Shown here: positions 46,159-58,981 of the stretch, in pieces
Layout: each line of letters starts with the position of its first letter
Numbering within the stretch: position 1 is the stretch's first letter
DNA from: Flaccisagitta enflata
Taxonomy: Eukaryota > Chaetognatha > Sagittoidea > Aphragmophora
Direction: 5' to 3'
NCBI GenBank assembly: GCA_965153355.1
Contig: OZ231127.1
Location: 70,432,001-70,496,000 of the forward strand
DNA length: 64,000 nucleotides
The notes under the pieces: model-generated
Database searches by the model: none
Seen by the model: only the letters and a program-made list of their open reading frames with translations
Told to the model about the DNA's origin: nothing
Position numbers and translations under genes: made by a program

Positions 46159-46287
46159 AAATCAACAATAGATATGTACTCAATTCTTTAAACTATTGCC
46201 AGTGACACACAATAACAAAATAATGTCCTAAACCTAAACATATACAGACTTAAAAGTAAATTTTTAAAAAAATTTTAAAATTTTGGT

Positions 46288-46830
46288 AAAAGTAGATGGT
46301 CTCGGGCCTGAATTTAGAATTTCAACATAAGTGGCAATTTAATAAAAAAAAAATAGTAAAAGTAGATGGTCTCAGGCCTGAATTTAGAATTTCAACATAA
46401 GTGGCAATTTGATAAAAAAAAAATAGTAAAAGTAGATGGTCTCAGGCCTGAATTTAGAATTTCAACATAAGTGGCAATTTGATAAAAAAAAAAATAGTAA
46501 AAGTAGATGGTCTCAGGCCTGAATTTAGAATTTCAACATAAGTGGCAATTTGATAAAAAAAAAAAATAGTAAAAGTAGATGGTCTCAGGCCTGAATTTAA
46601 AATTTCAACTTAAATGTCAATTTTGAAAAAAAAAAATAAATTTTAGTAAAAGTAGATGGTCTCAGGCCTGAATTTAGAATTTCAACTTAAATGTCAATTT
46701 CAAAAATAAAAATTTAAAATTTTCGTAATAGTAGAGGGTCTTTAGCCTGGTTTTGTAAAAACCTCAAATTTTAAATTCAACTTAAAACTCAATTTTAAAT
46801 TTTTAGTAAAAGTAGAGGGTCCTACGCGTG
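46288..46830. repeat. 69-79-bp tandem repeat array
   Basis: Six good copies and one or two decayed ones of a unit containing GTAAAAGTAGATGGTCTCAG, then GAATTTAGAATTTCAAC and AAGTGGCAATTTGAT followed by an A-run of varying length. The copies start near 46287, 46356, 46425, 46496, 46568 and 46647. It borders the Polinton-like cluster just upstream of the ATPase. Confidence 0.9.
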
Positions 46831-47344
46831 AATTTAGAAAACTTCAAAACTATTTTCAAATAAAATCAAAAAAGTAGGAATTCCTTAAAAAAAATTATTA
46901 TTTTGAGTATTTATCTATTGCTGACCACAAGCTGAGGCTCCCATACAAATCAGGAGGCTACCAGGTGGATATTTATGACATTTACTCGAATAAAATTGCT
47001 TTCCACTTTGATCCATGATTCTAATAGAAATTTTTAAAAATTTCCTATTATATATCTCAATTATTTTATCTTCCTCTTCCACCTCCATATATCTCCTTTA
47101 TCTTACTTCTCTTCCTCTTTTATCCTCCTCATTTCTCTTCCTCTTTTTCTCTTCCTTTTCCCCTTACCTCCATTATGGCACAATTTTTTCTTTCTTTCTT
47201 TCCTCCTTTCCTCTATTTCTTTCTTCTCTTCCTTTTCCTATTTCTTTCTGTTATAATTTTTTCTTTTTTCTCTTCCCCATTCACGCGTCACTTCTCTTCC
47301 TCCTTTTCACGCGCCCAATATTCATCCTTAACTCCTCCTCCTCA
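46831..47344. other. AT- then pyrimidine-rich sequence
   Basis: From about 47060 the plus strand is nearly all C and T. Open frames rich in Phe, Ser and Leu reflect this. No gene was recognised. Confidence 0.4.
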
Positions 47345-47430
47345 TTTGTCATCTGTCATCTGTCATCTGTCATCTGTCACTGCATACCATCTGTCATCAG
47401 TCATCTGTCATGTGTCATCTGTCACCGCGG
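47345..47430 (+). repeat. CATCTGT 7-bp repeat
   Basis: About eleven imperfect CATCTGT units with a short break at 47380-47390. Confidence 0.85.
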
Positions 47431-47679
47431 CTCTAGACCTTTCACATCACAACCTCTACAACTATACAGTCTACTTCTACCTTTTCTCATAGTCATTATC
47501 AAACCTCAAAACCCTACCACCTTTTTTTTTGCTATGCTATCATACTTTGTCTCAAATCCTTACCTCTCTTATTTTTATTTCAACCATTTCAAAATCTTCT
47601 TCTTTCATTTCCTATTCTTTATTCTTATTTTTCGTGAAAAAAATTTTCACTTTTTTCTTCTCAGGTACTACACAAAACC

Positions 47680-47880
47680 TAATTTCTACCATAAAAACCA
47701 ATTTTCCACCAATTAAAACCAAATTTCCACCATCTAAAACCAAATTTCCACCATCTAAAACCAAATTTCTACCATATAAAACCTTATATCTACCATGTAA
47801 AAGCCTTATTTCTACCATGCAAAGCCTAATTTCCACCATGCAAAGCCTAATTTCTACCAATCCAAAACCTTTCTTGTCAC
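47680..47880 (+). repeat. About 18-20-bp minisatellite
   Basis: Roughly ten units of the form AAAACCAAATTTCCACCATC, with later units changing to AAAGCCTAATTTCTACCATG. Further single units recur up to about 48035. Confidence 0.85.
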
Positions 47881-48039
47881 ATATAAAAACCTCATTTGTA
47901 CCTATAGAAAACCTCAAAAGTACCCACTTAACTCTTGTATTCCTCCATTGGTTTTTTATTGCTTCCCATTTTGACATCTATAAAAGCCTCATTTCTACCC
48001 AAGAAAACCATTTTTGAACATATAAAGGCCTCATTTCTA

Positions 48040-48735
48040 CCATCATTTTCTTTCCTGCTTCTTCCTTTTTCTTCATACTTCCCTCAAAGGTTTTTCTATA
48101 TTCCCTTCTTGGGTTCTTCACTTTGCTTTTAGGTTTCATATCTTTCTTTACTTTCATAACCTCCTTCCAACTTCAACTCAAATGGTAGAAAATTGCCTTG
48201 CTTCTTCCTTCTCTCACGAAATCGTATTTGTAGCTAGTCCATCAGCAGAAATCCTTTCATTCATTCTCTTCTCTCTCCTCTCTTCTCTACTCTTCTTCTT
48301 CTCCTTCGCTCCTCCTCGCCGAAAACGTAGGATTCCCTCTCTGCTGAAACTCTCTGCCTTTCTTTCTCTTTCAAATTTGCTCTCTCTCTCTCGAGGTTCA
48401 ACTCGAGTAGAGATTTTGAGGCTTACAAATCCTACCATTCTGCAAATCCTTTGCAACTCGTTGCGCGTTTCCTACTTTTGTAAATTGGCCGGAGCTCCTC
48501 CTCCTCCTCCTTATTGGCCTTGCAAAAGGCTTGACCACTAGATTATGGGCAGGAGACTTTGGGCAGGAGCGGTCATCTTTAGCTAGCTCGTAGTTATTTC
48601 TTTGTTAAGAAATGGTAATAGTAGAGGGTATTTCTCCACGTTTTCAGAGCCTCATGAGTTTGACCGCTATAGGATAACTGCCACTTATCACAATTTTCCT
48701 TACTACTGAGAGAGAGGGAGAGAGTGAGAGAGAGA
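48040..48735. other. Pyrimidine-rich and unassigned sequence
   Basis: A GTAATAGTAGAGGGT motif at 48613 echoes the tandem array at 46288-46830, which suggests the two belong to one larger repeat. No gene was recognised. Confidence 0.4.
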
Positions 48736-48973
48736 GACAGACAGACAGACAATCAGGTAGACAGACAGACAGGCAGGCAGGCAAACAGACTGACTGAAAG
48801 ACAGACAGACACTCAGACGGACACTCAGACAGACAGACATATGGACAGATGTTTTGATAGACACTTAGACAGACACTCAGACAGACAAACAGACAGAGAA
48901 GACAGACAGACAAACAGGTAGACAGACATAGATAGACAGACACTCTGGCAGACACTTTGAGAGACACTCAGAG

Positions 48974-49042
<69 letters not shown>

Positions 49043-49050
49043 AAGACAGA
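48736..49050 (+). repeat. GACA microsatellite, imperfect then pure
   Basis: CAGA/GACA tetramers with ACTC and TAGA variants. Pure from about 48980 to 49030. Confidence 0.95.
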
Positions 49051-49147
49051 CAAACGAGGTGATTGCTTGATCATGGGCGGGAAGATTTCTCGACAAAATT
49101 GTAACGCAAACGATAAGTGTTAATCAATAACGGCTGTTCTTAAGGCT

Positions 49148-49148
<1 letters not shown>

Positions 49149-49214
<66 letters not shown>
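49149..49214 (+). repeat. GA microsatellite
   Basis: Uninterrupted GA run of about 33 units. Confidence 0.95.
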
Positions 49215-49221
<7 letters not shown>

Positions 49222-49227
49222 CAGACA

Positions 49228-49287
49228 GACATTACTGCTCCTGCCCAACCGTCCGCGACTGGATTGCTGTGTATCCGGGCCTGCACA
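49228..49287 (+). mobile_element. Family H element, right-end fragment
   Basis: ACTGCTCCTGCCCAACCGTC, CGCGACTGGATTGCTGTG and TATCCGGGCCTG. The hairpin end is replaced by the GA and GACA arrays. Confidence 0.6.
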
Positions 49288-49493
49288 TAAGACTAAGCTT
49301 AAATATGATTAAAATTACATGAAAGCAAAAATTACAAAGTAAACATGATGTCGCAGACCCTAATTTAGAGCGTGCCCGCGTGCCCGAGGCACTCTGTTTT
49401 ACTGTCGGGCACGCTGGTTTTGCTGATGGTGTGCCCTGCTGGATCTCTCTTGTTACATCTGGTTTACTGAATATTATCAAGATTGTCATTTTT

Positions 49494-49656
49494 AGTCCCG
49501 GACACGCAACTGTACACCTTGCCGTGTTGGTCTGTAGGTCGGTAGGTTGGTAGGTCAGTAGATTTGTCCGTCACATTTTTGAATTCCGAGCGTTTTTTGC
49601 ATAACAGCTCCTGCCCAGAGATCCACGACTTGATTGCCGAGTATCTGGTCTTGTTT
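49494..49656 (+). mobile_element. Family H element, decayed
   Basis: A weakened hairpin AGTCCCGGACACGCAACT, GTACACCTTGCCGTGTTGGTC, a GGTC/GGTT tract (49534-49558), CCGTCACATTTTTG, GCTCCTGCCCAGAG and the right end GAGTATCTGGTCTTGTTT. Confidence 0.7.
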
Positions 49657-50280
49657 ATTTGGTTGCTTAAAGAATGATGATTCATTTATTAGATTTATTC
49701 TTTGACTTGTCCAGCCATCCACATGCATTGCCTCTTTCATTCACTTATTCATTTATTCATTCATTCATTCATTCATACATTTATTCATTCATTCATTTAT
49801 TCTTTCTCTTTTTCCTTCATTCATAGATTCATTAATTTTTCCAGCCACTCATGCAACAATTCATCCTTCAAAAATATCATGTATTAATTAAATAAGAACT
49901 CAAACAAGTTAAAAGATCATCGATCTCAGTTTCTTTCCTTCATTCACTTGTTCATTTATCAATCAATTTATCTGTTCATAATTTCATAAAGTATTTTCTC
50001 AAATTTGTTTATCTATCAAAGGCATTTGATAAATTACGTGTTATGTATTTATTTTTTACAAAACAAATCAACATATCCTAGGGGAATCGCTTTTATCATG
50101 TGTCTTTGCATCATTGTAAAATAGATACTAGATTGAATGTAAAAGTGAGTTTGAAAACCGGGCACGCTCATTTCCTGTCAGGCACGCTGAAATTGTGAGG
50201 AGCGTGCCCGGCATGCATGCTCAACAGAATCACTAAATTAAGGCCTGATGATGTGTATTTGATACTATTTTCCTATCCCT
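49657..50280. other. AT-rich sequence with a CATT run
   Basis: CATT/TTCA tetramers at about 49738-49800. A GGCACGCTGA-type motif recurs near 49405 and 50161-50210. No gene was recognised. Confidence 0.45.
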
Positions 50281-50282
50281 TT

Positions 50283-50720
50283 TCTCGGCAAATATGCACT
50301 TGAGCAGCATTTGATATGCAGCATGAAGCAGAAGTATGCAACATCATGCTGCCAGCATACAGTATGCAGGATGCAGTATGCAGCATACAGCATGCAGTAT
50401 GCAGCATATAGCACACAGCACTTATGGAGCACTCATGCAGCACCAATGCACCATGCGGTACACAGCACTTATGTAGCAAGCCGTATGGAGCACTAATGCG
50501 GCACATATGCAGCACGCAGAAAACGGCACTTATGCAGCAAGGAGTATGCCGTAAGCAGCATGCAGTATGCAGCATGCAGTATGCAGTAGGTAGTATGAAA
50601 TATGTATTATGCCGCATGCAGCATGCTGTAAGCAGTATGCAGTATGCAGCATACAGTATGTAGTATGCAGTATGACGTATGCATCATGCAGTATGCAGCA
50701 AGCAGTATGCAGTATGCAGC
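50283..50720 (+). repeat. GCAGTAT/GCAGCAT 7-8-bp repeat
   Basis: About 430 bp of irregular 7-8-bp units (ATGCAGT, ATGCAGC, ACAGTAT) with GCAGCACTTATG inserts every 60-80 bases. Open frames in it are not taken as genes. Confidence 0.85.
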
Positions 50721-50844
50721 ATTCGGCAATTACGCTTCACGATAAACAAAACTGACGATTTCTATGATAATGAATTCCATGAAGAAATTCTCATCAACTT
50801 GAGGAAAATAATGTTCATCGAGTAAGAAGCTAATTTTTATGATT

Positions 50845-50873
50845 CTCTCTCTCTTTCTTTCGTTCTCTTTCTT

Positions 50874-50951
<78 letters not shown>
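50845..50951 (+). repeat. CT microsatellite
   Basis: Mixed CTTT and CT, pure CT from about 50879 to 50951. Confidence 0.95.
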
Positions 50952-50956
<5 letters not shown>

Positions 50957-51023
50957 CTTCATGCTCGACTTGCCTTACATATTCCGACACTTTTAATACC
51001 CACATGTTTCTTTCTCTTATTCA

Positions 51024-51504
51024 TTATCATCATCATCATCATCATCTTCTTCTTCTTCTTCTTCTTCTTCTTCTTCTTCTTCTTCTTCTTCTTCTTCTTC
51101 TTCTTCTTCTTCTTCTTCTTCTTCTTCTTCTTCTTCTTCTTCTTCTTCTTCTTCTTCTTCTTCTTCTTCTTCTTCTTCTTTTTCATCTTCTTCTTCTTTT
51201 TTTTTCCTTTTCCTCTTTCTCATCTTTTTAATCATCTTCATTATCTTCTTCCTCTTCTTTTTCATATCCTTCCTCGACCTCGTCTTTTTCTTATTCTTCT
51301 TCTTCTTCTTCTTCTTCTTCTTTTTCATCATCTTCTTCTTTTTTTTTTCCTTTTCCTCTTTCTCATCTTTTTAATCATCTTCATTATCTTCTTCCTCTTC
51401 TTTTTCATATCCTTCCTCGACCTCGTCTTTTTCTTCTTCTTCTTCTTCTTCTTCTTCTTCTTCTTCTTCTTCTTCTTCTTCTTCTTCTTCGTTTTCTTCG
51501 TCTT

Positions 51505-51535
<31 letters not shown>

Positions 51536-51840
51536 TTCTTCTTCTTCTTCTTTTTCTTCTTAACCTTCTTCTTCTTCTTCTCCTTCTTCTTCCTCTTCAA
51601 TTCCTCTTTTCCTTCTTCTACTTCTTCTTCTTCTCCTTCTTCTTCCTTGTCAATTCCTCTTTTCCTTCTTCTACTCCTTCTTTTTCTTCTTCTTCTTCTT
51701 TTTCTCCTCTTTCTTCTTCTTCTTCTTTTTCTTCCTTTTCCTCTTTCTCATCTTTTTAATCATCTTCATTATCTTCTTCCTCTTCTTTTTCATATCCTTC
51801 CTCGACCTCGTCTTTTTCTTCTTCTTCTTTTTCTTCTTCC
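51024..51840 (+). repeat. TTC array with repeated internal block
   Basis: About 800 bp of TTC with TTTTTC interruptions. A non-repetitive block of about 90 bp (CTCTTTCTCATCTTTTTAAT to CCTTCCTCGACCTCGTCTTT) occurs three times, around 51200-51290, 51336-51432 and 51730-51817. Confidence 0.95.
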
Positions 51841-51852
51841 TTCTTCCTTTTT

Positions 51853-52404
51853 GGGCAGCGGCCCCGAAGGGGACGATGTCCTGTAGAACACAGGGGGACT
51901 TTCGTTCGTTCGTTCGTTCGTCCGTGCGTGCGTGCGTCCCCCCCACCTTGAGGCTCAAATCTCAGCCTTGAGGCTCAAATCCCTACCGTGAGGCTCAAAT
52001 TCCAGCCTTGAGGCTTAAATCCCAGCCTTGAGGCTCAAATCCCAGCCTCGAGGCTCAAATCCCAACCTAGAAGCTCAAATCCCAGCCTCGAGGCTCAAAT
52101 CCAAGCCTCGAGGCTCAAATCTCAGCCTGGAGGCTCAAATCCTAGCCTCGACGCTCAAATCCCAGCCTTGAAGCTCAAATCCCAGCCTCGAGGCTCAAAT
52201 CCCAGCCTAGAGGCTCAAATCAGACCACACGTAACGGACGGACGGAAGGACGGACGGATGGACGAACGAACAAAAGTCCCCCTGTGTTCTACAGGACATC
52301 ATCCCCTTCGGGGCCGCTGCCCTGCTACCCATCACCTACAATCACCAACATACATAGCAGGGCAACGGGTATCGCTGACCACATATTGCCCTTGGGCGAC
52401 TGGT
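51853..52404 (-). mobile_element. Family F element, 20-bp core with TTCG arms
   Basis: The left arm GGGCAGCGGCCCCGAAGGGG, GATGTCCTGTAGAACACAGG and TTCG/TGCG tetramers (51853-51940) is inverted at 52231-52321. The core (51950-52222) is about thirteen 20-mers of the type GAGGCTCAAATCCCAGCCTC. Outside the right arm: GGGCAACGGGTATCGCTGAC and ATTGCCCTTGGGCGACTGGT. It sits inside TTC-rich sequence on both sides. Confidence 0.9.
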
Positions 52405-53000
52405 TCTTCCTCTTCTCCTTCCTCTTCTTTTTCTTCCTCTTATTGTCCTTTTTCTTCTTCTTCTTCTTTTTCTTTTTCTTCTTCTTTTTCTTCTTCCTTT
52501 TTCTCCTCCCCCCTCTTCCTCTTCTTTTTCTTTCTCTTCTACCTCTTCTTTTTCCTCTTTCTTTTCTTTTTCTTAATATTTTTCTTCCCCTACTTCTTCT
52601 CCCTCCTCATTTTCCACTTCTTCTTCATCTTCTTCTTCTCCTTCTTCCTCTTCTTTTTATTCTTTTTTTTTTTATCTTTTTCTATTCTTTGTCTTTCTCT
52701 TTTTCTTTTTCTTTTTCTTTTTCTTTTTCTTTTTCTATTTATTTTACTTCCTCTTCTACTTCTTCTCTTTCATCTTCTTTATCTTCTTCTTCTTCTTCCT
52801 CTTTTCTTCTCCCTCTTCTTCTTCACCTTCTTCTTCTTTTTCATTTCTTCATCTTCTTCCTCTTCTTCTTTTTCTTCATCTTCTTCTTCTTCTTCTTCTT
52901 CTTCTTCTTCTTCTTCTTCTTCTTCTTCTTCTTCTTCTTCTTCTTCTTCCTCTTTTCTTCTTCTTCTTCTTCCTCTTCTTCTTCTTCTTCATCTGATACA
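52405..53000 (+). repeat. TTC/pyrimidine array
   Basis: An imperfect TTC and TTTTTC mosaic, pure TTC from about 52875 to 52950. Confidence 0.95.
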
Positions 53001-53107
53001 TCTCCGAGCTTCTACTTCGATAATTACACTTAATTAGTTCAGCGCGTTCTTGGCTAAGCAAAAAAGCTTCTTTTTTATTTTTATCATCGCTCGTTAGGAC
53101 TTACTAA

Positions 53108-53695
<588 letters not shown>

Positions 53696-53779
53696 TTTCA
53701 TTCTATCTTAACCAGCCGCATTTTTCTTGACTTTATTATTATTCAAAGCATGAACGTGAAATGGAAATAGAACTAGAAT

Positions 53780-53955
53780 AGGAAGGAGAAGAAGAAGAAA
53801 AAGAAGATGAGGAAGAAGAAGGAGAAGAAGATAATGAATAGGAAGAAGAAGAAGAAGAGTGAGAAAAAGAAGAAGAAGAAGAAGAAGAAGAAGAAGAAGA
53901 AGAAGAAGAAGAAGAAGAAGAAGAAGAAGAAGAAGAAGAAGAAGAAGAAGAAGAA

Positions 53956-53987
<32 letters not shown>

Positions 53988-54830
53988 AGAAGAAGAAAAA
54001 GAAGATGAGGAAGAAGAAGGAGAAGAAGATGATGAATAGGAAGAAGAAGAGTGAGAAAGAAGAAGAAGAAGAAGAAGAACAAGAAGAAGAAGAAGAAGAA
54101 GAGGGAGAAGAAGAAGAAGAAGAAGAAGAAGAAGAAGAAGAAGAAGAAGAAGAAGAAGAAGAAGAAAAAGAAGATGAGGAAGAAGAAGGAGAAGAAGATG
54201 ATGAATAGGAAGAAGAAGAGTGAGAAAAAGAAGAAGAAGAAGAAGAAGAAGAAGAAGAAGAAGAAGAAAAAGAAGAAGAAGAAGAAGAAAAAGAAGAAGA
54301 AGAAGAAGAAGAAGAAGAAGAAGAAGAAGAAGAAGAAGAAGATATAGAAGAAGAAGAAGAAGAAGAAGAAGAAGAAGAAGAAGAAGAAGAAGAAGAAGAA
54401 GAAGAAGAAGAAGAAGAAGAAGAAGAAGAAGAAGAAGAAGAAGAAGAAGAAGAAGAAGAAGAAGAAGAAGAAGAAGAAGAAGAAGAAGAAGAAGAAGAAG
54501 AAGAAGAAGAAGAAGAAGAAGAAGAAGAAGGAGAAGAGGAGAAGAAGAAGAAGAAGAAGAAGAAGAAGAAGAAGAAGAAGAAGAAGAAGAAGAAGAAGAA
54601 GAAGAAGAAGAAGAAGAAGAAGAAGAAGAAGAAGAAGAAGAAGGGGAAGACGAAAAAGAAGAAAAAGAAGAAAAAGAAGAAGACAAAGAAGAAAAAGACG
54701 AAGAAGAAGAAGAAGAAGAAGAAGAAGAAGAAGAAGAAGAAGAAGAAGAAGAAGAAGAAGAAGAAGAAGATGAAGAAGAAGAAGAAGATGATGATAGTGA
54801 AAATGAGGAAAAGTAAAATCAAATGTAGAA
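53780..54830 (+). repeat. GAA array with repeated internal block
   Basis: About 1 kb of GAA. A block with GATGAGGAAGAAGAAGGAGA then GATGAATAGGAAGAAG recurs at about 53803, 54004 and 54174. Long Glu, Lys, Arg, Leu, Ser and Phe frames on both strands, up to 550 codons, are repeat artefacts. Confidence 0.95.
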
Positions 54831-55063
54831 GATGAAAATCAAGACAACAACGAGAAGAAGAATGAAAACAGAAGAAATGAAAGAAAGAAGCAAAAAATGA
54901 GGAAGAAAGCAAATAAAAAAAAAGCAAAAGCAAGAAAGTCCCGAAAAGAAGCTGAAAATGCTCTGAATAGCGGGGAATCAGAATGAGAGAGAAAACAAGC
55001 GAAGGGGTCCGTCCGCGAAAGAGAAAGTGAGAGAGAGAGAAAGAGAGAGAGATCTCGGCCACA

Positions 55064-55959
<896 letters not shown>

Positions 55960-56029
55960 CGCGTTCTTTGCTAATGAATTGAACTCTAGAATTATTAGGT
56001 CACAAGGGATGGTAAACACATATTAAACA

Positions 56030-56898
56030 TCTGTCTCTCTCTCTGTTTCTCACTTATCAAATGTCTGTCTCTGTCTCTGTCTCTGTCTCTTTCTCTCACG
56101 TATTTTCCTCTGTCTCTCTCTTTCTCTCTGTCTCTCACTTATTAAACCTCTGTCTCTCTCTCTGTCTCACACTTATTTAACCTCTGTCTCTCTCTCTGTC
56201 TCTCACTTGTTAAACCTCTGTCTCTGTCTGTGTCTCTTTCTCTGTCTCTGTCTCTCACTTATTATTCTCTGTCTCTGTCTCTGTCTCTGTCTCTCTCTCT
56301 GTCTCTCACTTATCAAACCTCTGTCTCTCTCTCACTTTCTCTCACTTTTTAAGACTGTCTCTTTCCATATCTCTCACTTGTTAAACCTCTGTCTCTGTCT
56401 CTGTCTCTTTCTCTGCCTCTGTCTCTCACTTATAATTCTCTGTCTCTGTCTCTGTCTCTTTCTTTCTCTCTTTCTCTTGCTTATTAAACCTCTGTCTCTC
56501 TCTCTCTGTCTCTCACTTATCAAACCTCTGTCTCTCTCCTTGTCTCTCACTTGTTTAAAACCTCTGTCTCTGTATCTGTCTCTGTCTCTCACTTATTTTT
56601 CTCTGTTTCTCTCTCTGTCTCTCTCTCTGCCTCTCACTTATCAAATCTCTGTCTCTGTCTCTGTGTCTCACTTATTATTCTCTGTCTCTTTTTCCGTCTC
56701 TCTCTCTGACTCTCACTTATCAAATCTCTATGTCTGTCTCTGTCTCTCACTTATCAAACCTTTGTCTCTGTCTCTGTCTCTGTCTCTTTCTCTGTATCTG
56801 TCTCTCACTTATTAAACCTCTGTCTCTGTCTCTGTCTCTCACTTATTATTCTCTGTCTCTGTCTCCTTCTCTGTCTCTCTCTCAGTCTCTCACTTATT
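56030..56898 (+). repeat. CTCTGT minisatellite with TCACTTATTAAAC spacers
   Basis: CTCTGT hexamers alternate with TCTCACTTATTAAAC-like words every 35-60 bases. The same pattern resumes at 58982, showing one array split by the LINE. Confidence 0.9.
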
Positions 56899-56901
56899 AA
56901 A

Positions 56902-57888
56902 TCTACTGGTGTTCCCCAAGGCAGTATCTTAGGACCCCTTCTTTTCCTTCTTTATGTAAATGACCTACCATCTGCTTCAAACCTTAAAAGTGTAACTTTT
57001 GCTGATGATACTAACCTGTTGATACAGGGATATAATTTTGAGGCATTGTCAACTCTTAATCAGGAACTTGAAGGCATAAATGACTACTTTAAAGCAAACC
57101 AATTGAAGCTTAACCCCAAGAAAACAAAAACTGTTATTTTTAGAAAAAAATCACTTCCAAAAAATCAAAAACCTCCCGAGATCTACCTTGATGGAGAAAA
57201 ACTTGGTATCTATGATGATGCACAATTCTTAGGAATAACCATAGATAGTACTCTAAGCTGGGAAAAGCATTGCACTAGCGTAGCAAATAAGATAGCAAGA
57301 AATAACAGCATGATAAACAGAGTAAAAAATCTGCTCCCACCTCCAACCCTAAAAATTCTTTACCACTCATTCATTCAACCTCATGTGCTCTATGGATTGC
57401 CTGCTTGGGGCGGATGCAGTGCCCAAAATAAAAAAAGAATAGTAAATATTCAAAAAAGAGCAATAAGAACAATAACTAAGTCTTACTTTTCTGCCCACAC
57501 AGAGCCCCGAATGAAACAACTTGGACTACTAAAATTCAATGATCTCTATGAGCAGCAATGCTTATTACTTATGCATGATTCCTTCTACCAGCGTGCACCA
57601 AAAAAGATACAGAACCTTTGTAGCACTCAGTATAATTGTGAGTACAATCTTAGGGGCCAGGCTCAAAATCCTTTGGACCTAAAAGTGCCCAACTACAAAT
57701 CTAGAGCTGCCTCTAACAGTTTCAGTGCTATTGGCCCAAAACTTTGGAATAATACCACAAGTGACTTAAGAAAAATAGATCAGAAAGCTGTTTTTAAAAG
57801 ACAGTTAAAGAAATCGCTACTCAATAGATATGCCCATAAAAGTGATTGTACTAATCCTAGATGCAAAGACAAGAAACATCACTTATAG
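56902..57888 (+). pseudogene. LINE reverse transcriptase, C-terminal part
   Basis: One uninterrupted frame of about 328 codons ending at 57888. It starts in the conserved STGVPQGSILGPLLFLLYVN block and continues to VTFADDTNLL, the (F/Y)xDD catalytic motif. It then passes through the thumb region (LGITIDSTLSWEKH and LYGLPAWGG) and ends in a basic tail with a CTNPRC motif. The missing fingers/palm start and the absence of an endonuclease show 5' truncation on insertion. The intact frame suggests a fairly recent event. CR1/jockey-like by motif. The exact clade cannot be settled by eye. Confidence 0.85.
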
Positions 57889-57918
57889 TACTACAGTATT
57901 AAGCTCAAGTTAACTCAG

Positions 57919-57973
57919 TTTGGTTTGGTTAGGTTAGGTTAAGGTTAGGTTAGGTTAGGTTAGGTAAGGTTAG
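57919..57973 (+). repeat. TTAGG-like pentamer run
   Basis: About ten GGTTA units with small variants, just after the LINE stop codon. It resembles arthropod telomere repeat units but is internal to the LINE 3' region. Confidence 0.85.
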
Positions 57974-58975
57974 TTTATTATCATGTAGTCTCTATAAAAC
58001 TTTTTTTTCTTTTCCTGACTAAAAATAAGCCACTTCACTAAACACACTCAAATTTCTATAGTCCTACTGATTCCGTCAAGACTTCATTGTCTTGATGGGC
58101 GACCTCACGGTCTTACTGATTGTCTCCCTCGGGGGACCTGCTGTCCTTCCTTGGCTGTATTTATTGCAGCCATGGTCGTATTAATACTGTGTTTACAATT
58201 GTAAGTCATAAAGAAAACAAATTAGTAATTTATACATACAAATGAACAAATGTCTCATCAACTGCAACTTCAATCAGATTCCTATTAATTTGCTTAGTAA
58301 ACAGAACACCAGTGCCCACAGGGCAGGGGATTTCCTGCTGGAAAGCTGGATTAATGATTATTTGTGGAATCACTGTTTTTGACATCGGGATTATATATTA
58401 GTTTCCACCACTCCAGGTATTAGTCCTTATTCATATAATGATTCTGATTACGGATGGTGGTTATGCTTAACTTTGCGTCAGTCTACATGAAAACAAAGAA
58501 ATTTCACAATGCCTTCTCTATCATTAATGGAATGCTTGGAAACAAAAAACTATTTCAATTAATAGACGCTTATTTATTCTTTTTTTTCTTACGTTACAGA
58601 ATTTCATTGTTGGACGTACTCGTACGTCATGTTCTTTTTTTATATTGGTGCCCTGATTTGGGTTTTTGTAGATATTGTTCTTTTTATTGACGTATTCGTA
58701 CGTCATGCCGTTTACCTGTTGATTGTTTTCTGGTTTTTACATGAATTTGTACGTTTTGTGTTTTGTCTTTTTCTGTCTCGTCTTTATCCTGCATTTGTAA
58801 CTTTAATCACGAGGGTCGACATGAACAAGCCCGTCGATGTCCTAAACTAAAAAATAGAAATTATATCACTATTTGACATGAAGGGCTTATGCATGGTCCT
58901 CCCCCACTGATCTATCGCTATATTGCTGTGTTACTCGCATTTGGGGAAATAAACTGTTAAATTGAAATTGAATTG
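57974..58975 (+). other. LINE 3' untranslated region
   Basis: Non-coding sequence between the pentamer run and the LINE tail. ACGTACTCGTACGTCATG and ACGTATTCGTACGTCATG occur 75 bases apart (58613 and 58690). No ORF resembles a known protein. Confidence 0.6.
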
Positions 58976-58981
58976 AAATCT

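Larger units (their letters stand above)
56899..58981 (+). mobile_element. 5'-truncated LINE inserted in the CTCTGT array
   Basis: It carries the end of a reverse transcriptase and about 1.1 kb of 3' sequence finishing AATAAACTGTTAAATTGAAA plus ATTGAATTGAAATC. AAATCT occurs at both edges (56899-56904 and 58976-58981) and may be a target duplication. The 3' tail built of ATTGAA-like units is typical of CR1/jockey-group LINEs. The endonuclease and most of the reverse transcriptase are missing. Confidence 0.85.

Noticed and set aside
47015-47716. 233-codon frame in the pyrimidine-rich tract
   Set aside because: Low-complexity Phe/Ser/Leu composition, no domain, and it crosses the CATCTGT repeat.
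51950-52222. Possible CRISPR-like array in the 20-mer repeats
   Set aside because: Units are contiguous with no unique spacers, no cas genes are present, and the genome is eukaryotic.
57919-57973. Telomere or interstitial telomere block
   Set aside because: It is only about ten imperfect units and lies within a LINE 3' region.
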